Source: Frankiales bacterium (GTDB taxonomy: Bacteria; Actinomycetota; Actinomycetes; Mycobacteriales; SCTD01). From it: a stretch of 39,657 nt of DNA. Under the pieces are notes generated by a model that saw only the letters and a program-made list of their open reading frames with translations, made no database searches and was not told the origin of the DNA. The translations under genes and the position numbers were made by a program. Each line of letters starts with the position of its first letter. Position 1 is the stretch's first letter. The DNA is taken from positions 1 to 39,657 of the forward strand of contig JAODNB010000031.1 of the NCBI GenBank assembly GCA_025464795.1. Direction: 5' to 3'. Below, piece by piece: positions 1-7,807 of the stretch.

Positions 1-2
1 AG

Positions 3-101
3 GACCTGCTGGACGTCGGGGCTCTGCTCCCCGCTCCTCGGCCCGAGTCCACGGCCGCGACCGACGGCACTCAGGTGACCGCTGCGGTCCCGTTCCGCTG
101 A
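3..101 (+). CDS. C-terminal end of an unidentified gene (partial)
   Basis: A reading frame open from the left edge ends at a TGA at 99-101, giving about 32 residues with the codon bias of the other genes and ending VPFR. The residues are Ala/Pro/Thr-rich, like a flexible C-terminal tail. There is too little sequence to assign a family, and the start lies outside the window. It converges with the GNAT gene, whose stop is at 221. The 119 bp between them are GC-rich and I see no clear terminator or gene there. It may not be real, since another frame is also open across this edge. Confidence 0.4.
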   Translation, partial: DLLDVGALLPAPRPESTAATDGTQVTAAVPFR

Positions 102-220
102 CCCAGCTCAGCCCGGCCACGACCCCCCGGCAGGCGGACAGCACCCCGGCGGACTCTCGCTGGCGTCTCTGCGTTCGTACAGCCGGCTCCCAGCTCGGTC
201 CGGGAGGCAGAGGCCGGGCC

Positions 221-1003
221 CTAGCTCTGGGCAGCCATCGCCGGCGCGTACCGCGCGTAGCGCCGGACGGTGCGGAAGCCCATGCGGGCGTACACCGGCT
301 GCCCCATCGCAGTGGCTTGGAGCCCCGCGACGTCCGCGCCTCGCTCTGCCCCCGCTGACACCGCCGCCCAGGTCATCGCGGTCCCCGCTCCCCAGCGGCG
401 GGCAGAGTCGGCCACAGTGACGCCGAAGACGCCCGCTACGCCGTCGGTGACGACGGACACCGATGTCGCAACCGGGTCCGGCTGGTCCTCGAGGAAGCCA
501 CTGAGCATCGTCACTCGAGGATCCTCGAGCAGGGCGCCGGTGAAGACGTCGAGGGCTGCCGACGGGTCCGGTGCGCCGAAACCTCTGGCGAGGGCAGTCG
601 CGTGCTTGGCGAGGTCGTCTGCCGTTGCCACCCGCGAGATGCGAAGCGCCGGTGGGACAGGCGGCGGATCAGCGAGCGGCTCGAGCACCATGCCAGGTAG
701 CGACTCGACCTGGACGAGCTGGCCCTGTTCCAGAGCAGGCGCGACGTGCGGCAGAAGCTCCGTGGGCACCAGCAGCGAGTACGGCCTCCCCGTCCCCTCC
801 AGCAGGTCGCGCGCCCACCGCAACGCTCGCAGCGGATCGCGTGGCGCGGCGTGGACAGCGGCGGTGTTGAAGGCAGGACCACCGTGCCCGACTGCCGAGA
901 CCTCAACGCCGTCCCTGCTCTCGCGGAGCCCCCGGTCACTGGGCTCGACGAACGGCAGGAGGACGTCCCGAAAGTGCTGATCAAGCCGCCCCACGACATC
1001 CAT
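221..1003 (-). CDS. GNAT-family N-acetyltransferase
   Basis: A 260-residue protein whose C-terminal half has the GNAT fold. A beta-4/alpha-3 segment (VFGVTVADSARRWGAGTAM, about residues 190-210) contains the degenerate acetyl-CoA pyrophosphate loop R-R-x-G-A-G. A late segment ending in YARMGFRTVRRYARY is the usual C-terminal GNAT signature. The N-terminal half (about 1-120) is less conserved and may shape the acceptor site. Family knowledge: these enzymes move an acetyl group from acetyl-CoA to an amine; the acceptor cannot be told. The ATG at 1003 lies 31 bp after the stop of the PNPOx-like gene on the same strand. The two are probably co-transcribed from the divergent promoter at about 1600. 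Confidence 0.75.
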   Translation of the reverse strand: MDVVGRLDQHFRDVLLPFVEPSDRGLRESRDGVEVSAVGHGGPAFNTAAVHAAPRDPLRALRWARDLLEGTGRPYSLLVPTELLPHVAPALEQGQLVQVESLPGMVLEPLADPPPVPPALRISRVATADDLAKHATALARGFGAPDPSAALDVFTGALLEDPRVTMLSGFLEDQPDPVATSVSVVTDGVAGVFGVTVADSARRWGAGTAMTWAAVSAGAERGADVAGLQATAMGQPVYARMGFRTVRRYARYAPAMAAQS

Positions 1004-1034
1004 GCCGTCAGTGCAGCACAGACGGACTTGGCTT

Positions 1035-1556
1035 TCAGAGCAGCCGGCGACCCTCGACGTGCTGAAGGGCGATGCGCAGGGTGTGCCGTCGAGGGCCCTT
1101 CACCCACGGCGTCGGAAGGTCCAGCGCATCCGCTTGCACGAAGGACAGCCGCTCCGCGCGACCGGTGACGACAACGCTCCAGCCGGAGTGGGTGACCTCG
1201 TCGATGTCATCGACCTCGAAGGCCACCCGCTCCCGTCGCTCCGCTGCCTGCAGCTTCGGGCCAGGGCCTGAGCGGATGAGAACCGCCCCGTCGCGCAGCA
1301 CGTAGTTGACCGGGACGATGTCGGGACTACCCGCGCGCGCCACGTAGGCAAGCCGACCTGTCGTCCGCGTCGCGAGGAGCTCCAGGCACGCACCGGTCGT
1401 CAGCCGCTCGAGGTTCCCGACCTCATGCGGCTGCCCTTGGAGCTGCCGCCGATCGGACACGGCGTCGGCAATGCTGGTGAGGGACGCCCGCGCGTTGTCG
1501 AGCGCGCTGCCCGCAAGTCGGCGTCCCAGGGCCAGGCCAGGCGGCGTCGGTGGCAT
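1035..1556 (-). CDS. Pyridoxamine 5'-phosphate oxidase-fold flavin/F420-binding protein
   Basis: A protein of about 173 residues from the ATG at 1556. After a divergent N-terminal helix (about 1-55) the sequence shows the split-barrel PNPOx pattern: a 'CLELLATRTTGRLAYVARAG' strand pair, 'PDIVPVNYVLRDGAVLIRSGPG', then 'VAFEVDDIDEVTHSGWSVVVTGRAE'. Family knowledge: these small proteins bind FMN, F420 or haem, and several mycobacterial members belong to the DosR dormancy regulon beside Acg-type nitroreductases and universal stress proteins, which is the arrangement seen here. No Shine-Dalgarno sequence precedes the ATG. The frame is open further upstream into the shared regulatory region but offers no better start. 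Substrate and cofactor are not determined. Confidence 0.75.
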   Translation of the reverse strand: MPPTPPGLALGRRLAGSALDNARASLTSIADAVSDRRQLQGQPHEVGNLERLTTGACLELLATRTTGRLAYVARAGSPDIVPVNYVLRDGAVLIRSGPGPKLQAAERRERVAFEVDDIDEVTHSGWSVVVTGRAERLSFVQADALDLPTPWVKGPRRHTLRIALQHVEGRRLL

Positions 1557-1594
1557 GCGGTCAGGGTGGCTGAGCTCGTAGACGTCGTGACAGA

Positions 1595-1652
1595 GGACAA
1601 GGTCCCGCAAACAGCTGGGACCTTGGTCCTGTCCTGCAGGGACAGCGGACCC
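1595..1652. promoter_or_regulatory. DosR-like inverted repeats in the divergent promoter region
   Basis: The 160 bp between the PNPOx-like and nitroreductase starts hold GGAC/GTCC inverted repeats at roughly two-helical-turn intervals: GGAC-AAG-GTCC (1595-1605), GGGAC-CTTG-GTCCT (1617-1630) and GGGAC-AGCG-GACCC (1639-1652). The second and third fit the core and the 4-bp spacing of the mycobacterial DosR box (TTSGGGACTWWAGTCCCSAA), but the outer bases fit poorly. An overlapping repeat TGTCC-TGCAG-GGACA lies at 1630-1644. The gene content on both sides (PNPOx fold, Acg nitroreductase, USP) is what a DosR site would control. No dosR gene is in the window. Confidence 0.5.
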
Positions 1653-1716
1653 TTTGCTCCCCCCCAGGGCTGAGCGACGCTGAACGTGTGATCGACCGTG
1701 AGCGCGAGGAGAAGCT

Positions 1717-2670
1717 GTGCTGACCACCGAAGAGATCGAGCACCTGGTCATGATGGCCACGTGCGCGCCCAGCGTGCACAACACGCAGCCGTGGACGTTC
1801 ACGCCCACGGCCGACGGCTTGCTCGTCCAACGCGATCGCACCCGGCAGCTGGGCGTCATCGACCCGGACGGGCGGGAGATGATGCTGAGCTGCGGCGCAG
1901 CGCTGCACCACCTGGAGGTCGCGGCCCGCGCCATCGGCGTGGACGCGGTCGTCACCGTCGACGTCGACGACGACAGGGTCGCCACCGTCCGCCTGACGCG
2001 CGGCGCTCCTGCGACGGAGGCTGAGATCGCGAGAGCGGTCGCGATCCTGCACCGCCACACGCACCGCGGCCGCTTCGACGAGGAGCCTGTGTCCGACACG
2101 GACCTCGACCGCATCCGGCTCGCTGTCGAGGTGGAGCACGGCCGCTTGCGCATCGTGCAGGACGACGAGCTCGTCGCCGTCGAGGTCGCGGTCAGTCGTG
2201 CAGAGCGATCCCTCGCCGACCTCGCCGGCTACAGCGAGGAGCTGGCTGAGTGGGTGTGGCACGGCATCCCTGACGAGAACAGAGGCGACGGCCTCCCCAC
2301 CGGCGCCATCGACCACGGTTCGGCCCGCGGCGAGAGCCTCGAGGGACGTGCCTTCGACGGCGCGACCCCACGGCCGTCCGAGCCACCGGTGGCTGAGCAC
2401 CCGGCGGTCGTCCTGCTGCTGTCGGCCGCTGACACGCCCCGCGACTGGGTCCAGGCCGGGCGCGCACTCAGTGCCCTCCTCCTGACGGCGACGGAAGCGG
2501 GTCTGCTCGCCCAGCCGTTCGGCCAGGTGATCGACCTGCCCGGCTCCCGACAGGCCCTCGGACAGGTCCTGGGCACGGTCGGTGCTCCGCAGATGCTCCT
2601 GCGCCTCGGGCACGGCACCAGCCACCCCGTCACCCCTCGGCGCCCCGTCGCCGACGTTCTCATCTCCTGA
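1717..2670 (+). CDS. Acg-family nitroreductase-like flavoprotein
   Basis: A 317-residue protein starting at a GTG preceded by GAGGAGAAG. The N-terminus has the Acg signature: APSVHNTQPWTF (about 18-29), then 'RQLGVIDPDGREMMLSCGAALHHL', matching the Rv2032/Rv3131/Rv3127 group of putative FMN-binding nitroreductases in Mycobacterium tuberculosis. The C-terminal half resembles the second nitroreductase lobe, including 'GRALSALLLTATEAGLLAQPFGQVID'. Family knowledge: Acg proteins belong to the hypoxia/NO-induced dormancy regulon, and their reaction is unsettled (some appear to sequester flavin rather than reduce nitro groups). The USP gene follows 11 bp downstream with its own AAGGAG, so the pair is probably an operon driven by the DosR-like region. 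Confidence 0.85.
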   Translation: MLTTEEIEHLVMMATCAPSVHNTQPWTFTPTADGLLVQRDRTRQLGVIDPDGREMMLSCGAALHHLEVAARAIGVDAVVTVDVDDDRVATVRLTRGAPATEAEIARAVAILHRHTHRGRFDEEPVSDTDLDRIRLAVEVEHGRLRIVQDDELVAVEVAVSRAERSLADLAGYSEELAEWVWHGIPDENRGDGLPTGAIDHGSARGESLEGRAFDGATPRPSEPPVAEHPAVVLLLSAADTPRDWVQAGRALSALLLTATEAGLLAQPFGQVIDLPGSRQALGQVLGTVGAPQMLLRLGHGTSHPVTPRRPVADVLIS

Positions 2671-2681
2671 AGGAGCGCACC

Positions 2682-3548
2682 ATGACCGACATCATCGCCG
2701 GCGTCCAGGACGCCGAAGCATCCGTCCGCGTTCTCGAACGCGCTCTCTCCGAAGCTCAGAGCCTGCGACACCCGTTGCGGGTCCTCACGGCGTGGTCGAC
2801 ACCTGTGCTGCTCGGTGACATGTCGGGGATGGGGTACGCAGGCGCCTACATCGACACGACAGCCAGCGGCGAGGCCGCCAAGGAACTGGCCGACGAGCTG
2901 CTCGACAAGGCCCTGCACGAGGGCCGGTGGGACGCCTCCCTCGTCACCTCGACCGAAGCCCGTCCCGGTGACCCGGGCCAGGTGATCACCGACGCTGCTG
3001 GGCAGGCGGAGCTCGTGGTGGTCGGTGGACGCTCCCATGGCCCCGTCGCCAGCGCCCTCCTCGGCTCGACCACGGGCTACGTCCTGCACCACGCGCCCTG
3101 CCCGGTGATGGTCGTCCCTGCCACCACGGCGCCCGGGCCGTTCCTGCGGATCATCGTCGGCATCGACGGGACGGAGTGCTCGCGCTCCGCGCTGCGATGG
3201 GCGCACGCCGCTGCCGCTCGGCACCACTGCCCCCTCGTGGTCCTCTACGCGAACGACAACCTCCCGCTGCCGGGCGTCCCGCTGGTGAGCTCCTCGCAGG
3301 TCGAGGCAACGGCCCTCGCGTGGCTGTCCGTCGAGGTCGCCGAGGTGCTCCCTGACAAGCAGGACGTGCCGGTGCTCCCCGAGGTCGCGACCGGGCCCGC
3401 CGCGCGCGTGCTGCTGGCGAAGGCCGGGCCGGACGACCTGCTCGTCGTCGGCTCCCGCGGACGTGGCGGGTTCCTCGACCTCGTGCTCGGATCCGTCGCC
3501 ATGCAGTGCACCTCGCACGCGCGAGGGGCCGTCGTCGTCGTCCGCTGA
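2682..3548 (+). CDS. Tandem universal stress protein (two UspA domains)
   Basis: A 288-residue protein with two UspA domains of about 140 residues. Domain 1 ends 'VVVGGRSHGPVASALLGST', and domain 2 starts at 'RIIVGIDGTECSRSALRWA' and ends 'VVGSRGRGGFLDLVLGS'. Both carry a G-x(2)-G-x(9)-G-S/T nucleotide-binding loop; it is canonical in domain 2, and the loop G-R-S-H-G in domain 1 also looks able to bind ATP. Family knowledge: this tandem ATP-binding form is typical of actinobacterial dormancy or stress proteins such as Rv3134c and Rv2623. The ATG is preceded by AAGGAG at good spacing and lies 11 bp after the nitroreductase stop, so co-expression is likely. Confidence 0.9.
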   Translation: MTDIIAGVQDAEASVRVLERALSEAQSLRHPLRVLTAWSTPVLLGDMSGMGYAGAYIDTTASGEAAKELADELLDKALHEGRWDASLVTSTEARPGDPGQVITDAAGQAELVVVGGRSHGPVASALLGSTTGYVLHHAPCPVMVVPATTAPGPFLRIIVGIDGTECSRSALRWAHAAAARHHCPLVVLYANDNLPLPGVPLVSSSQVEATALAWLSVEVAEVLPDKQDVPVLPEVATGPAARVLLAKAGPDDLLVVGSRGRGGFLDLVLGSVAMQCTSHARGAVVVVR

Positions 3549-3568
3549 CCGGGATTGCCCCGAGGGGC

Positions 3569-3600
3569 AGAGTTGGGTAGAACGTGTTCTACCCAACTCT
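3569..3600. promoter_or_regulatory. KstR-type operator within a 32-bp perfect palindrome
   Basis: Two 15-bp arms (AGAGTTGGGTAGAAC at 3569-3583 and its exact complement at 3586-3600) flank a 2-bp centre. The inner 14 bp at 3578-3591, TAGAACGTGTTCTA, match every fixed base of TnnAACnnGTTnnA, the operator consensus of the cholesterol-catabolism repressor KstR. The element lies 12 bp upstream of the nitronate-monooxygenase-like ATG, just before its CAGGAG ribosome site, where a bound repressor would block transcription. As an RNA it could also fold into a hairpin, but no T-tract follows it. Confidence 0.7.
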
Positions 3601-3612
3601 CAGGAGAACCTC

Positions 3613-4746
3613 ATGCGTACGCCGCTGTGCGACGAGCTCGGCATCGAGCTCCCCATCTTTGCCTTCACCCACTGCCGGGACGTCGTCGTGGAGGTCAGCA
3701 AGGCCGGTGGGTTCGGCGTCCTGGGCGCCGTCGGCTTCTCCCCCGAGCAGCTCGAGATCGAGCTGAGGTGGATCGACGAGCACATCGGCGACCACACCTA
3801 CGGCGTCGACATCGTCATCCCCAACAGGTACGAGGGGATGGACGCGAACCTGTCAGCTGACGAGCTCAAGAAGATGCTCCAGGACATGGTCCCGCAGGGA
3901 CACCTCGACTTCGCCCGCAAGCTGCTCACCGACCACGGCGTACCGCTACCTGCGACCGGTGAGGACAACTCCCTGCAGCTGCTCGGCTGGACGGAGGCTA
4001 CCGCGACGCCGCAGGTCGAGATCGCGCTGCAGCACCCGAAGATGACCCTCATCGCGAACGCCCTCGGCACTCCCCCGGCGGACATGATCGAGACGATCCA
4101 CGCGGCCGGTCGCAAGGTCGCTGCTCTGTGCGGCTCCGCCTACCAGGCGAAGAAGCACGCAGCTGCCGGGGTGGACATCATCATCGCCCAGGGGGGCGAA
4201 GCGGGCGGCCACTGCGGCGACGTCGGCTCCATCGTGCTCTGGCCGGAGGTCGTGAAGGAGGTCGCCCCCGTACCCGTGCTCGGTGCCGGTGGCATCGCCA
4301 GCGGTCAGCAGATCGCGGCCGCTCTCGCGCTCGGGTGCCAGGGTGCCTGGACCGGGTCGCAGTGGCTCATGGTCGAGGAGTCCGAGAACACGACCAAGCA
4401 GCAGGAGGCCTACATCAAGGCCTCCAGCCGCGACACCGTCCGGAGCCGGTCCTTCACCGGCAAGCCCGCACGGATGCTGAAGAACGACTGGACCGAGGCG
4501 TGGGAGAACCCCGAGAACCCGCAGCCGCTCGGGATGCCCCTGCAGTACATGGTGTCGGGGATCGCGGTCTCCGCGACCCACCGCCACCCGAACGAGACGG
4601 TCGACGTCGCGTTCAACCCAGTGGGCCAGGTCGTCGGGCAGCTCAAGAAGGTCGAGAAGACGTCGGCCGTCATCGCCCGCTGGGTCGAGGAGTACCTCGA
4701 GGCCACGGGAGCCCTCGCCGAGGCCAACGCCGCCGCAGGCGTGTAG
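3613..4746 (+). CDS. Nitronate monooxygenase-like NAD(P)H-dependent flavin oxidoreductase
   Basis: A 377-residue TIM-barrel flavoprotein of the 2-nitropropane dioxygenase family. Signatures include MRTPLCDELGIELPIF at the start, 'SKAGGFGVLGAVGFSPEQL' (about 31-50), the FMN phosphate-binding loop 'IIIAQGGEAGGHCGDVGS' (about 188-205, with the family histidine) and 'VPVLGAGGIASGQQIAAALALGCQGAWTGS'. Family knowledge: members oxidise alkyl nitronates or act as FMN-dependent dehydrogenases, and actinobacteria have many paralogues in lipid and steroid pathways. The ATG at 3613 follows CAGGAG; the longer upstream frame has no ribosome site and runs through the palindrome. The stop overlaps the GTG of the following SDR (TAGTG), so the two are translationally coupled. 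The upstream KstR-type operator suggests a role in steroid or related lipid breakdown. Confidence 0.85.
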   Translation: MRTPLCDELGIELPIFAFTHCRDVVVEVSKAGGFGVLGAVGFSPEQLEIELRWIDEHIGDHTYGVDIVIPNRYEGMDANLSADELKKMLQDMVPQGHLDFARKLLTDHGVPLPATGEDNSLQLLGWTEATATPQVEIALQHPKMTLIANALGTPPADMIETIHAAGRKVAALCGSAYQAKKHAAAGVDIIIAQGGEAGGHCGDVGSIVLWPEVVKEVAPVPVLGAGGIASGQQIAAALALGCQGAWTGSQWLMVEESENTTKQQEAYIKASSRDTVRSRSFTGKPARMLKNDWTEAWENPENPQPLGMPLQYMVSGIAVSATHRHPNETVDVAFNPVGQVVGQLKKVEKTSAVIARWVEEYLEATGALAEANAAAGV

Positions 4747-5564
4747 TGGCGCTCCCCGGCCCCGCCGCTGACCGCACCGCTGTCGTCACCGGCGCCTCGT
4801 CCGGCATCGGCGCCGAGATCGCGCGCGAGCTCGTCCGACGGGGGCACGGAGTCACCCTCGTCGCACGGAGCGCCGACAAGCTGCAGGCCCTGGCGGCCGA
4901 GCTGACCAAGGCAGGCGTACGGGCGGAGGTGCTCGCCACGGACCTGGCCGACCGGACCGCGCGTGCCGGACTCCTCGACCGCGTCCACGGCCTCGGTCTC
5001 ACACCGGAGATCCTCATCAACAACGCGGGCTTCTCGACCCTGGGCCCGGTCGCTGCCTCCGACCCCCTCACCGAGATGAACATGATCGAGGTAGACGTCG
5101 TGGCGGTCGCCGACCTGTGCAGCCGGTTCCTGCCGGGGATGGTCCAGCGAGGTCGCGGGGCCGTCCTCAACGTGGCGTCAACAGCCGCCTTCCAGCCCCT
5201 CCCGGGCCAGGCTGGCTACGGCGCGGGCAAGGCGTTCGTGCTGGCCTACACCGAGAGCCTCGTCGGTGAGCTCCGCGGCACCGGCGTGACCGCCAGCGTG
5301 CTCTGCCCGGGTCCGGTCGACACCGGGTTCGGCGAGCGTGCCGGCTTCAAGAAGGAGGACGCCGAAGCGGCGCTGCCGGCCTTCATGTGGGAGTCGGCCG
5401 AGGCCGTGGCGAAGGTCGGCATCGCCGCGCTCGACAAGGGCCGGACGGTCGCGATCCCCGGAGCCGCCAACCGGATCGCGGCGCGGTTCGCGCACCACGC
5501 CCCCAACAGGTTGCTCGTCCCCGTCCTCGCCAAGCAGCACCCCGGCTTGAAGGGCTACTCGTAG
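4746..5564 (+). CDS. Short-chain dehydrogenase/reductase
   Basis: A 272-residue classical SDR. It has TGASSGIG (cofactor loop, about 15-22), an NNAG motif, a catalytic serine in 'LNVASTAAF' and 'GYGAGKAF' providing the Tyr and Lys. 'VARSADKLQ' after beta-2 carries an Arg and suggests NADP(H). The C-terminal tail is longer than the minimal fold and ends 'LAKQHPGLKGYS'. The GTG start overlaps the stop of the upstream flavoprotein by one base. Its last 10 bp overlap the end of the convergent DUF899 gene. Substrate unknown; co-transcription behind the KstR-type site suggests a hydroxyacyl or steroid alcohol/ketone. Confidence 0.85.
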   Translation: MALPGPAADRTAVVTGASSGIGAEIARELVRRGHGVTLVARSADKLQALAAELTKAGVRAEVLATDLADRTARAGLLDRVHGLGLTPEILINNAGFSTLGPVAASDPLTEMNMIEVDVVAVADLCSRFLPGMVQRGRGAVLNVASTAAFQPLPGQAGYGAGKAFVLAYTESLVGELRGTGVTASVLCPGPVDTGFGERAGFKKEDAEAALPAFMWESAEAVAKVGIAALDKGRTVAIPGAANRIAARFAHHAPNRLLVPVLAKQHPGLKGYS

Positions 5565-6178
5565 GTCGGCCCCTGAGGCCATCCCTCCGGGGAGTCCTCC
5601 CAGGCCTCCTTGCGTCCGTACGCGGTGATGTCAGCGATGTTGTAGTCGAAGAGCATGTGGTCGACCCCCCGGCCCATCGTCGTGTAGGTCCGGTAGACCA
5701 GGTCGCCGTCACGGAGGAACGCGCTCAGACCGAAGCCGCCGCCCACGCCGCAGTCCTCCGAGAACGTCGTGCCGCGGGAGGAGTACACCGGCGTCGACCA
5801 GCCCATCTCGGCCTTGCGCCGCTCGATCTGGGCAAGGGGCATGTTGGTCACCGTCGCGAAGGTGATCCCCCGTGTGCGCACCGCGTCGAGGTTGACGACG
5901 TTGTTGCTGAAGTTGGTGCAGCCCGGGCAGAAGCCGTCCGGGCCGACGTCCATGAACTGGTAGACCACGAGCTCGTCCCGACCTTCGAACAGGTCGACCA
6001 GCGAGACGACGCCCTGCGGTCCCTCGAAGGCGTACTGCTGGTTCATCGCCACCATCGGCAACCGGCGGCGCCGGGCGGCCACCGCGTCGTTCAGCCGGGT
6101 GACCTCCTTCTCCGCGACGAGCAGCTCCTCGCGAGCTCGCTGCCACTCCTGCTCGGACACGATCGGCGGCATGGCCAT
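5555..6178 (-). CDS. DUF899 thioredoxin-like protein
   Basis: A 207-residue protein. It starts with a charged helix (about 8-40, 'EQEWQRAREELLVAEKEVTRL'), then has 'LVDLFEGRDELVVYQFMDVGPDGFCPGCTNFSNN', with a CPGC pair at about 104-107, and a C-terminal 'YRTYTTMGRGVDHMLFDYNIAD'. This is the DUF899 family, distant thioredoxin/AhpC-like proteins with no established biochemical role. Two cysteines in CPGC would allow thiol-disulfide chemistry. The ATG at 6178 follows a strong GAGGAGGA. The gene is divergent from the secreted glycoside-hydrolase-like gene, and its 3' end overlaps the SDR by 10 bp. Confidence 0.85.
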   Translation of the reverse strand: MAMPPIVSEQEWQRAREELLVAEKEVTRLNDAVAARRRRLPMVAMNQQYAFEGPQGVVSLVDLFEGRDELVVYQFMDVGPDGFCPGCTNFSNNVVNLDAVRTRGITFATVTNMPLAQIERRKAEMGWSTPVYSSRGTTFSEDCGVGGGFGLSAFLRDGDLVYRTYTTMGRGVDHMLFDYNIADITAYGRKEAWEDSPEGWPQGPTYE

Positions 6179-6215
6179 GTTCGTCCTCCTCTGCGGTCAT
6201 TGTGCCAGCGTCGAT

Positions 6216-6221
6216 TACGGT
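6216..6221 (+). promoter_or_regulatory. -10 box of a leaderless promoter (secreted DUF1906 gene)
   Basis: TACGGT ends 7 nt before the GTG at 6229, and there is no Shine-Dalgarno sequence. This is the spacing expected when transcription starts at the start codon. It supports 6229 rather than the in-frame GTG at 6202. Confidence 0.5.
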
Positions 6222-6228
6222 TCACGGG

Positions 6229-7806
6229 GTGACCCAGCGACGCCGTCTCCGTGCCCTCCTCACCAGCTCGCTGTTGATCTTGACCGTCGCCGGCACGGTG
6301 AGCTCCATGCCGGCCCGGGCGGACACGACCGCCCGCTGGGGAGTCGACTCGGTCAACCCGATCACTCAGACCTTCGTCAACCAGATCACCTCCGCGTTCG
6401 GGCAGCCCGACTTCTTCGGGCGCTACCTCGGGGGGACGTACGCCCTCACCAGCGCCGAGGTCACCGTCGCGACCAGCAACAGCATCGACCTGCTGCTGGT
6501 GGACAACCGACCGATCCACAACAAGGCCACGACCGGGTACTTCACGGGTCAGCAGGCGGCGGACGCCGCCGCGGACAGCGCACACGCGCTGAACGTGCCC
6601 CAGGGCGTCGGGCTGTTCGTCGACTTCGAGGCCAGCACCGACATGGACTGGCTGTTCATCGAGGGCTGGTACGACGAGGTCACGCAACGGGGCTACGTCC
6701 CCGGCTTCTACGCCAACACGATCCCGGCCAACAGCAAGTTCAACGCGGCGTACTGCACCGCGGTCAACGACCTGTCGAAGTACGGAAACAGCTACATCTG
6801 GTCCTCGGTGCGCTCCCCTGGCCGCACCAGCAAGGCGAACGCACCTGCGTACAACCCGGTGACGCCGTCGTGCGCCGCGCAGACGGTGGTGTGGCAGTAC
6901 GGCCTGGCAGGTGGCTCCCCGCCGAACGTCGACACCGACGAGGCCACCACGGCAGCTCCGCTCTGGCACCTGGTCTCGCACGCCGTCCAGACCAGCGTCG
7001 ACATCTCCGCGAGCCCGACCTCCGCCAACCCCGGTGACACCGTCACCCTCACCTCGACGGTTGCTCCCTCGACGGCGCCCGGGAAGGTGCAGTTCTACGA
7101 CGGCGGCACCCCGCTCGGCAGCGCGGTGACCGTGGCCAACGGGACGGCCTCGACCTCGACCACCCTCGCCGCCGGCATCCACACGCTGAGGTCGGTCTTC
7201 ACCCCGACCGACCTCAGCGCCTTCACCACGAGCGAGTCCGACCCTCCGCTGAAGTACCAGGTCGGCCCGATCTCCGATCCCACGTTCACCCTCGGGACGA
7301 ACGTGATCGCAGCCGGGCAGACGACCAAGGTCATCGTCAACGGCACTCCCGGTGACAGCGTCGACGTCCTGGTGAAGGGGGCCGCGAGCAGCCAGTACTC
7401 GACCCTCGCCACGCTGTACCCGAACTCCTCGGGCGTGGCGTCGCTGATCATCTCCCCGAGCACCACGAGCAGCTACGCCGTGCGCAACGCGAGCTCGACG
7501 ACGGCGCCACGGTCGCTCCTGGTGAAGGCCGTGCAGTCCCTGGCCGTGAAGATCAGCGGGCGCACCGCCTACTTCACCGGCCACATCGCCCCGTCCCTGG
7601 TCGGTCGGGTCGTGACGGTCTACTACTACGTCCAGGGCGGCCACGTGATGTCTGCCGGGTCGACCAAGACGACCACAGGCGGTCAGTTCCGGGTGACGCA
7701 CGTCTTCCCGGCGCACCTGGCCATCAACACGTTCGCGCAGACCGACGCTGACAGCTACAACGCTGCGGGTCGCTCGAGCCTGCACACCGACACCACCGGA
7801 AGCTGA
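6229..7806 (+). CDS. Secreted DUF1906 (Rv2525c-type glycoside hydrolase-like) protein with Ig-like domain
   Basis: A protein of about 525 residues from GTG 6229. A Sec signal peptide (MTQRRRLRALL, a hydrophobic core, then 'SSMPARAD') is followed by a domain starting 'RWGVDSVNPITQTF' and containing 'LLLVDNRPIHNKATTGYFTG', 'GLFVDFEAS' and 'GYVPGFYANTIP'. This is the DUF1906 TIM-barrel related to GH25 lysozymes and to Rv2525c. From about residue 255 comes a Thr/Ser-rich bacterial Ig-like repeat ('SPTSANPGDTVTLTSTV'), then two further beta-rich segments with no family I recognise. Likely role: cell-envelope binding or processing outside the cell; no activity is proven for DUF1906. The gene ends one base before the convergent small gene. 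Confidence 0.8.
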   Translation: MTQRRRLRALLTSSLLILTVAGTVSSMPARADTTARWGVDSVNPITQTFVNQITSAFGQPDFFGRYLGGTYALTSAEVTVATSNSIDLLLVDNRPIHNKATTGYFTGQQAADAAADSAHALNVPQGVGLFVDFEASTDMDWLFIEGWYDEVTQRGYVPGFYANTIPANSKFNAAYCTAVNDLSKYGNSYIWSSVRSPGRTSKANAPAYNPVTPSCAAQTVVWQYGLAGGSPPNVDTDEATTAAPLWHLVSHAVQTSVDISASPTSANPGDTVTLTSTVAPSTAPGKVQFYDGGTPLGSAVTVANGTASTSTTLAAGIHTLRSVFTPTDLSAFTTSESDPPLKYQVGPISDPTFTLGTNVIAAGQTTKVIVNGTPGDSVDVLVKGAASSQYSTLATLYPNSSGVASLIISPSTTSSYAVRNASSTTAPRSLLVKAVQSLAVKISGRTAYFTGHIAPSLVGRVVTVYYYVQGGHVMSAGSTKTTTGGQFRVTHVFPAHLAINTFAQTDADSYNAAGRSSLHTDTTGS

Positions 7807-7807
7807 G

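Noticed and set aside
1630..1644. TGTCC-TGCAG-GGACA as a separate operator
   Set aside because: It shares bases with the two DosR-like repeats and probably arises from their GGAC/GTCC halves, so it is not listed separately.
3569..3600. The palindrome as an intrinsic terminator of the USP gene
   Set aside because: No T-tract follows. It lies directly before a ribosome site and contains an exact KstR-type operator, so an operator is the better reading. A dual role is not excluded.
3463..3612. Longer N-terminus for the nitronate-monooxygenase-like protein
   Set aside because: The extra 50 codons overlap the USP gene and the operator, and have no ribosome site. The ATG at 3613 has CAGGAG and the family N-terminus.
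6202..6228. GTG at 6202 as the start of the DUF1906 gene
   Set aside because: It would add nine residues before an otherwise ideal signal peptide and lies upstream of the leaderless -10 box.
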